A stretch of 64,000 bases of DNA from an uncultured Atopobium sp. (GTDB lineage: Bacteria > Actinomycetota > Coriobacteriia > Coriobacteriales > Atopobiaceae): positions 39,787-103,786 of the forward strand of contig CALKTD010000017.1 in assembly GCA_937997345.1 (NCBI GenBank), given 5' to 3'. Within the stretch, counting starts at the first letter, position 1. Each line of letters starts with the position of its first letter. A program made the translations under genes and the position numbers. The notes beneath the pieces were generated by a model that saw only the letters and a list, made by a program, of their open reading frames with translations, was not told where the DNA came from and did not search any database. This document shows, piece after piece, positions 46,423-56,078 of this stretch.

Positions 46423-47784
46423 ATGCCCAACCGAAAGCAATTTGACAGCAAAACTGAATCACCCAATACAGCCTCCGGCAAGCAGTCTGACTACTTTTTT
46501 GCGCTCATTCTTTCCTTAATCTTTGGCATTTTTGGTATTCCACAGTTTTATCTCAAGGGCTGGAAGTCGGGACTTACCAGACTTGTCATAAACGCAGCGC
46601 TGATTGTTGGCGCATTTGCCCTAGCTCAAATACTTGCCTTGCCAGCAATGCTTTCTTATCTTCTACCAGCAATTCTTTCGTACCCGATTATCGAGAGCGC
46701 TCTAAACCTCATTTACGAAGATGCCAATGCCTCCAAAAAACTCATAAAAGGTACGCTCAAGCTCCACAAGCGATACGCCGGAAAACAGAAAGCCGGAATT
46801 GCATTAGCCTCACTGAGTGTAGCGCTCTACTTTAGTGCCGCGCTGACACAGCCGCTTCCAACTACTATCTCTACCGCGGGCATATCAGGTCAACAAGCCA
46901 CAGTTCAAGCAATCAACGCACCCTCGCAAACAGACTCCGACACGTCATCCACAACTGTGCAGGCAAACACAAACGTAACCATCAAGTTTATCGACGTCGG
47001 CCAGGGAGAAGCCATCCTTATTGCACTTCCCGAGAAAACCATGCTTATCGATGCCGGTCCTACAGGTTCGGCTCCAAAAATTTCCCAGGTACTCCAAGAA
47101 CTTGGTCGCGAGAAGATTGATTACCTGGTAGCTACCCATCCTGACGAAGATCACATTGGTGGCATGGCGGACGTCATTTCCAGCACCCAAATCGGGACCA
47201 TTTACGCACCAAATAAAACAAACAACACAGCAACATACAGAAAATTTCTAACTTCTATTCAAAACAATAACTTGCAAATAACCCTTGCTGAAGCAGGGAA
47301 AATCATCGACCAAACCAATGACTACAAGATAGAAATTCTCTGGCCAACCAAAGACGCAGATTTTCTCGATACCAATGACTACTCGATAATTATCAAACTA
47401 ACCATTGGCAACAAGACGTTTCTTTTCACAGGAGATGCACCTACAAGCGCAATCCTACAGGCCAATCCAGGTCATATTGACGTACTTAAGCTTTCCCATC
47501 ATGGCTCTAGAACAGGCACAAACGAGCAGCTGGTCCGCAAGCTCTCGCCTACTTACGCCGTCATTTCATACGCCCTAGACAACTCCTACGGACACCCCAT
47601 GCAGTCAGTCTTAAACGCCCTCCACAAACATTCTGTTGAAATCTGGGGAACGGGGGTCAACGGAACTATTACCATTACCTGCGATGGTACAGCCATTGAT
47701 ATATCTGGCGAGAAGAACGGCACTGTTGTTGCTCCTATCTCACAAGAAAAATCTGGCACGTCATCGACATCGAGGACTAAGTAA
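46423..47784 (+). CDS. ComEC-like metallo-beta-lactamase-fold protein with N-terminal membrane helices
   Basis: A 453-residue protein: three or four membrane helices (about 25-150), a Ser/Thr/Gln-rich linker (about 150-185), then a metallo-beta-lactamase domain starting VTIKFIDVGQGEAILIALP. Metal ligands appear in THPDEDHIGG (the H-x-D-x-D-H motif variant), GDAP and LSHHGS. This matches the C-terminal domain of ComEC and secreted ComEC-like nucleases or hydrolases. The following DUF3006 gene overlaps by one base, a common pairing. Probably anchored outside the membrane. Confidence 0.85.
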   Translation: MPNRKQFDSKTESPNTASGKQSDYFFALILSLIFGIFGIPQFYLKGWKSGLTRLVINAALIVGAFALAQILALPAMLSYLLPAILSYPIIESALNLIYEDANASKKLIKGTLKLHKRYAGKQKAGIALASLSVALYFSAALTQPLPTTISTAGISGQQATVQAINAPSQTDSDTSSTTVQANTNVTIKFIDVGQGEAILIALPEKTMLIDAGPTGSAPKISQVLQELGREKIDYLVATHPDEDHIGGMADVISSTQIGTIYAPNKTNNTATYRKFLTSIQNNNLQITLAEAGKIIDQTNDYKIEILWPTKDADFLDTNDYSIIIKLTIGNKTFLFTGDAPTSAILQANPGHIDVLKLSHHGSRTGTNEQLVRKLSPTYAVISYALDNSYGHPMQSVLNALHKHSVEIWGTGVNGTITITCDGTAIDISGEKNGTVVAPISQEKSGTSSTSRTK

Positions 47785-48059
47785 TGAAAGCAATCATTGA
47801 TCGATTTGAAGACAACAATCTTGTCGTGCTTGAGCTAAATGACCAGCCAGGTAATATGCTTACCGTTTCTCGCAACGAGCTCCCAAGCAATGCTTGCCAG
47901 GGTGACGTTCTTTATTATCAAGACGGTGCATGGACACTGGCCGAAGAAGAGACTATCCAGAAGCAAAACGATATCGACGAGCTGTTCAACTCCCTGCTTG
48001 TGCGTGATGATAACGAAGAGGATTCCTACCAAGATAACGTATATTCAGAGGACGAATAA
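47784..48059 (+). CDS. DUF3006-family protein
   Basis: A 91-residue protein whose first 65 residues (MKAIIDRFEDNNLVVLEL...) match DUF3006, a small beta-rich domain often encoded after ComEC-like metallo-beta-lactamase proteins. The tail is acidic. It overlaps the preceding stop by one base (TAATG), so it is translationally coupled. Function unknown. Confidence 0.82.
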   Translation: MKAIIDRFEDNNLVVLELNDQPGNMLTVSRNELPSNACQGDVLYYQDGAWTLAEEETIQKQNDIDELFNSLLVRDDNEEDSYQDNVYSEDE

Positions 48060-48149
48060 CTGGTTCTACACCTCAGTCTCTTGCAGCAGACGATTCCCAC
48101 ACTCTCCCTCAGCAAAGCGCGCAACTCATACCCTAACAACAAAGAACAA

Positions 48150-48174
48150 CCCTGCGAGCTCATAACCCGCAGGG
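48150..48174 (+). terminator. Terminator after DUF3006 gene
   Basis: Stem CCCTGCG/CGCAGGG with an 11-base loop, followed by TGTCTTTTGT. Confidence 0.75.
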
Positions 48175-48219
48175 TGTCTTTTGTAGCTGTGGCTTTACGT
48201 TACTACACGTTCTTCTCGC

Positions 48220-49539
48220 TTAGGTTCCCGTGAGTGCCGTACCTTTTACATACAGTGTGTGACCGTTAGCAATAACGTTTGCTGCAGTGCCATTGAACTC
48301 GGTGACATAGCTATCTGCCGTCAAAGTCCAAGTACTGTTGTTGTCCAGCGTTACTGTAACAGTGCCTACCTCAGTAGAAATAGTCTGGTTAGTGGCGTTG
48401 ACGATGTTGCCGTTAACGTAACCCTCAAACGTGGTTCCTCCAGTGAGGTTCAGAGCAAGTGTGGAATTGTTGCCAACAAGCACCGCTCCCACCAGGTCCT
48501 GAGCTTTAGCGTTAAAGGTTGCCTTGTTATTACCGCCATTCCAACCGTCATCGCAGACAGAGACAAGAACGTTAGCAGCGTCTTCGTTAGTTAACTTGAC
48601 ACCATTGAGCTCAATGTCAGCGTTAGTGTTAGTAACGTGGAACATGTGGCCGTTCTTGCTGGTGAGGGAACCACCGGTCATAGCAAAGGTGGAATTACCC
48701 GTTGCTGCGTCTCCGGACATGGACTGATAAATCATGATGGTATCCATGAAGGTTGCATTGCCATTGCACTTGGTGTTGTTTGCCGTGAGATCGCAATCGG
48801 TGAGCTCAATAGAATTTAAGCCTTCAATACAAACGCCCTCGGAAAGGTTAGAAACAAGTGTGGCGTTAGCAACATGAATCTCTGCCGTGGAGTAGATAGC
48901 TGGTGAACCCAAACCATTGGAGGTATAGGTACCGCCGTCTACGTAGACTATTCCGCCGCCCCTATCGGTACGAATAGCTGCAGAAGACTGACCGTTTGTG
49001 GTAACCGTAAGGTTATAGGCATTGGTGGTGCCGCCACCGGTTGTCATGGTGCCACCCGCGCCGTCGCCGGTTGTGGTGATGGTGGTGTCCTTGATAATGA
49101 CTTTGGTGCCATCACCGTCACCGCCGTTCTGACCGCCATTGCCTCCGTAACTAAAAATGCCGTTGGCACCCTTTGCATCTGAAGTAACGGTGAGGTTTGT
49201 GAGCGTAGTGGTTGAACCTCCCTCAACAAGAACTGCAGCGTTCTGACCGTAGAAGTTACAGTTATCTCCGCCGTCAGAATCTCCTGTCTTAGTAACCGTG
49301 GAATTGGTAATGGTTACATCATCGGTAGTATTGACCAAGATGGTATTCTCATCAGCAGTAGTGCTGTTGACTGCATAACCATCTAGGGTCTGAGCGGCGG
49401 TAATCCGAAGTGCTTCTGAAGCCTTCTTGGTGTCTTCAGTTGTGTTATCAGCGGTTGCTTTTGCGGTTTTGCAACCAGCAAGTCCGAATGCCATCAAAAC
49501 TGGAAGACCGGCTACTACATCTCTTCTTGTGTACTGCAT
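48220..49539 (-). CDS. Right-handed beta-helix lipoprotein
   Basis: A 439-residue surface lipoprotein. The signal peptide MQYTRRDVVAGLPVLMAFGLAGC ends in a lipobox (LAGC), with an RR that could allow Tat export. The rest is Thr/Asn/Gly-rich, with repeating short strands (TITNSTVTKTGD, TLTNLTVTSD, VIIKDTTITTTGDG, IELTDCDLTANN) typical of a parallel beta-helix. It may bind carbohydrate or act as an adhesin. GGAGG eight bases upstream supports the ATG at 49539 over an upstream in-frame start. Tandem repeats upstream suggest control by the neighbouring two-component system. Confidence 0.8.
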   Translation of the reverse strand: MQYTRRDVVAGLPVLMAFGLAGCKTAKATADNTTEDTKKASEALRITAAQTLDGYAVNSTTADENTILVNTTDDVTITNSTVTKTGDSDGGDNCNFYGQNAAVLVEGGSTTTLTNLTVTSDAKGANGIFSYGGNGGQNGGDGDGTKVIIKDTTITTTGDGAGGTMTTGGGTTNAYNLTVTTNGQSSAAIRTDRGGGIVYVDGGTYTSNGLGSPAIYSTAEIHVANATLVSNLSEGVCIEGLNSIELTDCDLTANNTKCNGNATFMDTIMIYQSMSGDAATGNSTFAMTGGSLTSKNGHMFHVTNTNADIELNGVKLTNEDAANVLVSVCDDGWNGGNNKATFNAKAQDLVGAVLVGNNSTLALNLTGGTTFEGYVNGNIVNATNQTISTEVGTVTVTLDNNSTWTLTADSYVTEFNGTAANVIANGHTLYVKGTALTGT

Positions 49540-49611
49540 AATGTGCGCCTCCTTGCACTCATTTGGTGTATGCAATGAAGTGATTTTTACTCCCTTGCAT
49601 CTGATGAGGAC

Positions 49612-49617
49612 ATAGTA
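49612..49617 (-). promoter_or_regulatory. -10 element of the lipoprotein gene
   Basis: TACTAT on the minus strand, five of six consensus bases, 73 bp before the ATG and 5 bp downstream of the tandem repeats, which cover the -35 position. Confidence 0.5.
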
Positions 49618-49622
49618 GGAGG

Positions 49623-49644
49623 CAAAGATTGAACAAAGATTGAA
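49623..49644 (-). promoter_or_regulatory. Tandem 11-bp direct repeat, OmpR-type binding site
   Basis: Two perfect adjacent copies of TTCAATCTTTG on the minus strand with 11-bp spacing, the helical repeat used by OmpR/PhoB-type response regulators. They replace a recognisable -35 element, as expected for an activated promoter. Confidence 0.6.
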
Positions 49645-49836
49645 TTCTCAAAAATTTTTTAGAAAATTTTGGGAAGTTAGTAAATCCCCAGTTCAAACGT
49701 AAAATATGCTAGAATCGCATATTTTGCTTTATAGACTTTTAACTGCACAAATAAAAAAGACGCCTTAACGAGAAAGACGTCTATATAAAACATTTTTATT
49801 GAACTAAAAATTGAATATTGCATTTCTACTTATATG

Positions 49837-51141
49837 TTATTTGCCCTTAATAGGAAGCTGAACAGTAAAAGTAATTCGACCCTCTGAATAGCCTACATTA
49901 ATGGTTCCACCATGCTTTTGAACTACAGCTTGTGCAATCGAAAGACCCAACCCATAGTGATTATCCTCACTGTTTCGAACGTCATCAACACGATAAAAAC
50001 GATCAAACAGATGCTCAAGCTTTTCTTGAGAAATTTCTTCTGCGTCATTACTAACACTTAAGAGAGCGCTGTGACCTTGTTTCTTGAGATTTAACTCAAT
50101 CTGAGTACCCGTTGTATGCCTCAGGGCGTTATCAAGCAGCACAGAAATAACCTGCGTAAGCTGATTCTGATTGCCTGTAAGAACAATCCCCTCTTCAATG
50201 TTGCTTTGAAGTGCCTTGCCATTCTCGAACGCAAACGTCTCAAAGACCAGTGATTCTCCAGTAACTACATGAGAAAAGTCCAGCTTTTCCATAGGAACTT
50301 CTCTATTCTCCGCACTAGAAAAATCTAGCAGCTGTTTTACCAACTTTCCCATACGATTGCTTTCGTATTGAATGTTGGAGAGCCATTCGTTGTGGCTAAG
50401 CTCTCTGGATAGAATCTCTGCATTGGCGTCAATAACCGCAATAGGAGTCTTGAGCTCGTGACTTGCGTCGGATATAAACTGCTTCTGCTTTTTATCGCTC
50501 TCTTCAAGTGGGTGAATGATGCGCTTTGCCAGAAACACAGAAATAAAGAACATAACTACCAGCGACGCGCCTCCTACAAGCAGAGCGTTTCGCATCATGG
50601 TCTGAAGACCGGCTTCAGAAACGGTGTTATCCATAAACGCCACAAGCGTATAGCCATCTTTTTTCATAACCACGTAGGAAAGATTACCTGTTCTGCCAGA
50701 AGAATTTCCTTCGTTCAAAATCTGACGAGCAAACTCAGTAAGGTTTTCATCGGAGCTAACGGTTTTCTCGCCATTAAAAACTGAGAGTACAGAGCCGTCT
50801 GCAGAAAACGATACTGAGTAAAACGTTGAGAGCTCGTAAGCAGATCTCTGGCCTGGCGGTTGATTGTCAGATTTGTTTGACAGCTGAGCGTCAGGTTTGA
50901 CCAGTGGCTGCTGTGGACTCTGACCTTCGGAGCTTGTTTGCCCCTCAGAACCGCCCTTGCCCTCTGAGCTACTCTGTCCCCCCGAACCACCCTGTCCCTC
51001 AGAACTACCTTTTTCCTTCTCAAGCGAATACTGACTGGCGTAGCGATTGAGCACGTCCATGTTCTTCTGTCTGATCTCCTGAGTGCTAGCAAACATGATG
51101 ACCGACAGCGTCACTGTGAACAGCAGAACAAGCGACACCAT
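49837..51141 (-). CDS. Sensor histidine kinase
   Basis: A 434-residue kinase (ATG start): membrane helix 1 (MVSLVLLFTVTLSVIMF), an extracytoplasmic sensor of about 150 residues with a low-complexity Gly/Ser/Glu/Gln stretch, membrane helix 2 (ALLVGGASLVVMFFISVFLA), HAMP-like linker, and the H-box FISDASHELKTP carrying the phosphorylated His. The ATPase lobe has N-box DNALRHT, F-region FDRFYRVD and G-box GLGLS. The frame stays open upstream; a CTG at 51180 with GAGGGA five bases before it would add a basic FRQSRRK segment typical of such kinases. Pairs with the regulator ending at 51182. Confidence 0.88.
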   Translation of the reverse strand: MVSLVLLFTVTLSVIMFASTQEIRQKNMDVLNRYASQYSLEKEKGSSEGQGGSGGQSSSEGKGGSEGQTSSEGQSPQQPLVKPDAQLSNKSDNQPPGQRSAYELSTFYSVSFSADGSVLSVFNGEKTVSSDENLTEFARQILNEGNSSGRTGNLSYVVMKKDGYTLVAFMDNTVSEAGLQTMMRNALLVGGASLVVMFFISVFLAKRIIHPLEESDKKQKQFISDASHELKTPIAVIDANAEILSRELSHNEWLSNIQYESNRMGKLVKQLLDFSSAENREVPMEKLDFSHVVTGESLVFETFAFENGKALQSNIEEGIVLTGNQNQLTQVISVLLDNALRHTTGTQIELNLKKQGHSALLSVSNDAEEISQEKLEHLFDRFYRVDDVRNSEDNHYGLGLSIAQAVVQKHGGTINVGYSEGRITFTVQLPIKGK

Positions 51142-51181
51142 AATAGAGAGGATAATTTTTCTTCTGGATTGCCTAAACAGT

Positions 51182-51856
51182 TTAGTCCCTCAATTCATAT
51201 CCCAAGCCGCGAACTGCTTTAATCTCTACCGTAGAACCAATAAATGCTAACTTTTTACGGGTAAACGACATGTACACCTCAACGTTGTTGTACTCGGCGT
51301 CGCTTTCAAATCCCCAAATCTTAATGGCAAGCTGATCACGCGTCATAATGCGACCGTGATTGCCAATCATATACTCAAGAATGCGTAACTCTTTCTCGCT
51401 TAGGCGCACACTCTGGCCAGAAGTCTCACAGGTCAACGTTGCGGTTATGGAATCAAGCGAGAGATCGCCAAAACGCAGGACATTCTCTTGAAAGCTAGAA
51501 CTCCTTCTTCCTAGCGCACGCAAACGAGCCAAGAGTTCTGCCGTCTGGAAAGGCTTGGTTAGATAGTCGTCAGCACCGTTATCCAGACCCTCGACCTTAT
51601 CATCTAGCTGGCTTTTTGCCGTCAGCATTAAAATGGGAATGGTAATCCCCTTGCTGCGGGCATTCCGAGAAACCTCAAAGCCACTCATCTTGGGCATCAT
51701 GACATCAAGGATTGCAATGTCGTACATGTTGCTTTCTAAGGCGAGAAGGGCGGACGCGCCGTCAGTCATATGATCAACGTCGTATTTTTCTTGCTTCAAG
51801 AGAGCCACAATAGCTGCGGCCATTCTCTTCTCGTCTTCAGCTAGAAGTACTCGCAT
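51182..51856 (-). CDS. OmpR-family response regulator
   Basis: A 224-residue regulator. The receiver domain has the acidic pocket (LLAEDEKR), the phospho-Asp in AILDVMMPKMSG and the signalling Lys in YLTKPF. The C-terminal winged helix (about 125-222) is of OmpR/PhoB type (LSEKELRILEYMIGNHGRIMTRDQL...VRGLGYEL). It overlaps the flavodoxin gene by 20 bases and precedes the kinase. Likely target: the tandem repeats at 49623-49644. Confidence 0.92.
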   Translation of the reverse strand: MRVLLAEDEKRMAAAIVALLKQEKYDVDHMTDGASALLALESNMYDIAILDVMMPKMSGFEVSRNARSKGITIPILMLTAKSQLDDKVEGLDNGADDYLTKPFQTAELLARLRALGRRSSSFQENVLRFGDLSLDSITATLTCETSGQSVRLSEKELRILEYMIGNHGRIMTRDQLAIKIWGFESDAEYNNVEVYMSFTRKKLAFIGSTVEIKAVRGLGYELRD

Positions 51857-52322
51857 TGTTTAGCCCTATCGATTCAAGCCATTTTTGCACTTCACTAAAA
51901 GTATACGTGCCTTTTACCGCCAACCCAGGCATCATGCGAGAAGTACCACATTCTCTCTGGTACTCCTCAATCATGTTTCCAAATCCTCCACCGCCATGCG
52001 TGCAAAACGGAATGACTGTCTTATCGCTCAAATCCGTTGCTCTTAAGAACGAAAGCACTGGAGGAGCAAATGTTTTAAGCCAGTTAGGCGATCCTATAAA
52101 AACAGTATCAAAGTCACCAACATGTACATCACTTGGCATAAGTACAGGACAAATGCCCTTTTCTATTTGAGCCCTAACCTCTTTTACCGCCGTGTTATAC
52201 GAGAAAGAATAGGGATCTTGAGGCTTAAGCTCCAGCAACTCACCATCGGTAATCAACGCAATATCCTCTGCAAGCCTTCTTGTGATGCCGGAATATGAAT
52301 AGTACACAATCAAAGACTTCAT
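51837..52322 (-). CDS. Flavodoxin
   Basis: A 161-residue flavodoxin-fold protein. The FMN phosphate loop is SYSGITRRLAE (about residues 9-19), with FIGSPNW and CTHGGGGFGNM as the other flavin-binding loops. It transfers electrons or acts as an FMN-dependent reductase in the cytosol. It is first in an operon with the two-component system, overlapping the regulator start by 20 bases. An operon of flavodoxin and sensor suggests a redox or stress signal, which is inference. Confidence 0.88.
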   Translation of the reverse strand: MKSLIVYYSYSGITRRLAEDIALITDGELLELKPQDPYSFSYNTAVKEVRAQIEKGICPVLMPSDVHVGDFDTVFIGSPNWLKTFAPPVLSFLRATDLSDKTVIPFCTHGGGGFGNMIEEYQRECGTSRMMPGLAVKGTYTFSEVQKWLESIGLNNASTSS

Positions 52323-52453
52323 ATAAGAATCTCCACTACCAGTCGAGAAGAACGTGCTGTTGCAACATTACATCGAATTGTTTGCCACAAGTATAGTTGA
52401 TAGGATTGCGCGTCCGAATGACTTCTCATAGCATGCATATGCTACAGTGAAAC

Positions 52454-52500
52454 AAAAGCACCCTCGCTATCACAATTTATGGGATGACCGGGGTGCTTTT
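52454..52500. terminator. Hairpin terminator, probably bidirectional
   Basis: Ten-base stem AAAAGCACCC/GGGTGCTTTT with a 27-base loop and T runs on both strands, between the flavodoxin promoter region and the frameshifted gene. Confidence 0.55.
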
Positions 52501-52560
52501 TGCTGGCGTGTTTCTGCGTTAAAATCAATATAAGTTGACATACACAAAAAGGACAACCAA

Positions 52561-52902
52561 TGTCAAAACAAAATGATATGAGGAAAATAGTGGGACTCAA
52601 AAGTAGGCATGACATTGAAGACGAGCAATTCGTCAACTTTTTTTCTTTTAGTTCAAGCGAAAGCAAATGAACAAGGAAAGATATTCTATCTGGATTGCGG
52701 TGAAGGTAATATCGCATTGATAGGTGACGCATTAGCAATGGATTTATCAGGCTGGCTTATTAATCAGTCTGATGCTCAAGAATTTGAATCGTATTGGCTT
52801 GAAGGATCAGAATACGTTCCTGATAAATTCATCAAATTTGAATGTGAAGAAGAGTGGTACTTAGAAGACGATGCCATTTGCATCAATCTAATTACCTTCT
52901 AA
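52561..52902 (+). pseudogene. Small hypothetical gene with frameshift at a T run
   Basis: An ATG at 52561 (MSKQNDMRKIVGLKSRHDI...) opens a frame that stops after 36 codons. Coding continues in another frame after the run of seven T at about 52638-52644 (LLVQAKANEQGKIFYLDCGEGN...ICINLITF) to 52902. Joining them at the T run gives a continuous soluble, acidic protein of about 113 residues. Could be a pseudogene, a phase-variable gene or a sequence error; the family is unknown. It ends 49 bp before the degenerate CRISPR repeat. Confidence 0.5.
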
Positions 52903-52951
52903 AATTTTGAACATTTCAAACTACAGAAACCATCGAATAACTGACACATGG

Positions 52952-55900
52952 CATTAACTACCAGTCAGAATGTCACTACACCAAAATGCCCAGTTTTGGC
53001 TGGCGGGCTTTTTAAGTTTAGTTACCAGTCAGAATGTCACTGCGCCAAAACAACGGCGAACTGCAAGCACCGCATTTGTAGCTTAGTTACCAGTCAGAAT
53101 GTCACTGCGCCAAAACACGTTGCTTCTGTGTGGCTGCGTAGTACTCGCTTAGTTACCAGTCAGAATGTCACTGCGCCAAAACCAATAGAGCAGCAAGAAA
53201 GAAATAACCGTAGCTTAGTTACCAGTCAGAATGTCACTGCGCCAAAACGAGAAAGTGAGAAAAATATGGGCAATTCAGCTTAGTTACCAGTCAGAATGTC
53301 ACTGCGCCAAAACACTTCGCGAGACGCTTAGAGACAATCTCGGCTTAGTTACCAGTCAGAATGTCACTGCGCCAAAACTGTATCTTCGGCCGTACCACCG
53401 CCGCCGTTGCTTAGTTACCAGTCAGAATGTCACTGCGCCAAAACATAGTAGGCGTACCGTTCAGACCAATCTTGGCTTAGTTACCAGTCAGAATGTCACT
53501 GCGCCAAAACTGTTCAAGCTCTCTTTTTGCTTTAATTTTGCTTAGTTACCAGTCAGAATGTCACTGCGCCAAAACCTATGTAGCAATCACTATCCCCGTT
53601 TGGAGGCTTAGTTACCAGTCAGAATGTCACTGCGCCAAAACCTACAGGTTGACCTGTCGAGCGTATCGGTAGCTTAGTTACCAGTCAGAATGTCACTGCG
53701 CCAAAACTTCTTTCCTATCTCACTCAGCTCCGCTTTGGCTTAGTTACCAGTCAGAATGTCACTGCGCCAAAACGCCTTATGCTCTGCTCTGAGCATTGAG
53801 CCTGCTTAGTTACCAGTCAGAATGTCACTGCGCCAAAACATTCTGGCTTTTGGATAGTAATCTTCGACAGCTTAGTTACCAGTCAGAATGTCACTGCGCC
53901 AAAACCTAAGGTAAAATAGAGACAAAACAAACGTTGCTTAGTTACCAGTCAGAATGTCACTGCGCCAAAACATAATGCCTTGCTGCTCCTGGATGTCATG
54001 GGCTTAGTTACCAGTCAGAATGTCACTGCGCCAAAACTTGCCGTCGGTATGCCAACCAATCTCAGAAGCTTAGTTACCAGTCAGAATGTCACTGCGCCAA
54101 AACAAGAGCTGTAATGCAGTTTGCCATCAATAGGCTTAGTTACCAGTCAGAATGTCACTGCGCCAAAACGCCTGATTGCGGGTCACATCCTCGACCACGC
54201 TTAGTTACCAGTCAGAATGTCACTGCGCCAAAACCCTTTGAGGTCTGTGTCACCTAGCTGCGTGGCTTAGTTACCAGTCAGAATGTCACTGCGCCAAAAC
54301 TGTATCATCGCGGATGCAAAGAATCCAAATGCTTAGTTACCAGTCAGAATGTCACTGCGCCAAAACGCTGGGTCAAGCAAAACAGACGTTCTAAAGCTTA
54401 GTTACCAGTCAGAATGTCACTGCGCCAAAACATAACTTTGGTTACATCTTTAGATGTTTTTGCTTAGTTACCAGTCAGAATGTCACTGCGCCAAAACGGC
54501 ATACGTGAGAGACGGCTGGGATTCTTGGCTTAGTTACCAGTCAGAATGTCACTGCGCCAAAACTCCTTGGTAATATCTATATACATAATTTACGCTTAGT
54601 TACCAGTCAGAATGTCACTGCGCCAAAACAATTCATGGTAAAGGAGGGTTAAATGGCTTGCTTAGTTACCAGTCAGAATGTCACTGCGCCAAAACCAATT
54701 GCTAAGGAGACAATATGAGAACTAAGCTTAGTTACCAGTCAGAATGTCACTGCGCCAAAACCAGCCATGTTTAGCTTCGATGTGCCAGAGAGCTTAGTTA
54801 CCAGTCAGAATGTCACTGCGCCAAAACGTCTGGAGGTGGATTGATGACATCAACGAAGCTTAGTTACCAGTCAGAATGTCACTGCGCCAAAACGCCTTCG
54901 TTTTCGGAAAACCCGCACAATAGGCTTAGTTACCAGTCAGAATGTCACTGCGCCAAAACTCGGTTTCGTAATACATGAAGTACTGGTTGGCTTAGTTACC
55001 AGTCAGAATGTCACTGCGCCAAAACAGAGCGTTGTACAACCTCAACAGGTAGCAGCTTAGTTACCAGTCAGAATGTCACTGCGCCAAAACTCCAGAGGAG
55101 ACTTTCCCTCGTGCACCTCGGCTTAGTTACCAGTCAGAATGTCACTGCGCCAAAACTATAAGCCGTAAATGCTTTCTGTGTGTCGTCGCTTAGTTACCAG
55201 TCAGAATGTCACTGCGCCAAAACAAGCGCGTGGCTATAAGGACACACTTCGGAGCTTAGTTACCAGTCAGAATGTCACTGCGCCAAAACATGGTTATTCA
55301 CCACGCCAATAAGTGCTCGGCTTAGTTACCAGTCAGAATGTCACTGCGCCAAAACTGGATACACGGTGACCTTGTAGCATTTGTAGCTTAGTTACCAGTC
55401 AGAATGTCACTGCGCCAAAACTGTTGGGTCGTCATAGAACCTTGGCCACTTGCTTAGTTACCAGTCAGAATGTCACTGCGCCAAAACAGAAACGTTGATG
55501 GATCGGTTGGCTTAGTGCTTAGTTACCAGTCAGAATGTCACTGCGCCAAAACGTCCATACGTATTCAGAGACCGCTAACAAGCTTAGTTACCAGTCAGAA
55601 TGTCACTGCGCCAAAACAGTCCATGCACATGACAAATTTCATTTTTGCTTAGTTACCAGTCAGAATGTCACTGCGCCAAAACACTAAATGCCTCCTCTAA
55701 ATAGTCGAATGGGCTTAGTTACCAGTCAGAATGTCACTGCGCCAAAACACTGTGTACGTGCTTCATCTTCGACAGACGGCTTAGTTACCAGTCAGAATGT
55801 CACTGCGCCAAAACTGGATCTCGGTGAGCAGTCAACGTCGATAAGCTTAGTTACCAGTCAGAATGTCACTGCGCCAAAACTGTGTTGGTGGATTTGTAAA

Positions 55901-56078
55901 GCCTTCTGCAGCTTAGTTACCAGTCAGAATGTCACTGCGCCAAAACGCGTTGCCGAAATTCTATTATGATGTTTACGCTTAGTTACCAGTCAGAATGTCA
56001 CTGCGCCAAAACTGTAACTGGAGAAAACATTGGAGCTATGACGCTTAGTTACCAGTCAGAATGTCACTGCGCCAAAAC
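52952..56078 (-). CRISPR. Type II-A CRISPR array, 48 repeats and 47 spacers
   Basis: Forty-seven near-identical 36-bp repeats (plus-strand form GCTTAGTTACCAGTCAGAAT, ending GTCACTGCGCCAAAAC) start at 53016, 53081, 53147 and so on to 56043, with one degenerate repeat at 52952-52987 (7 mismatches). The repeat at 53016 has one mismatch. Spacers are 28-31 bp, mostly 30. Decay at the low-coordinate end and tracrRNA complementarity show transcription on the minus strand, so the newest spacers are next to csn2. In crRNA sense the repeat begins GTTTTGGCGCAG. The first repeat overlaps the csn2 stop codon. Confidence 0.98.
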
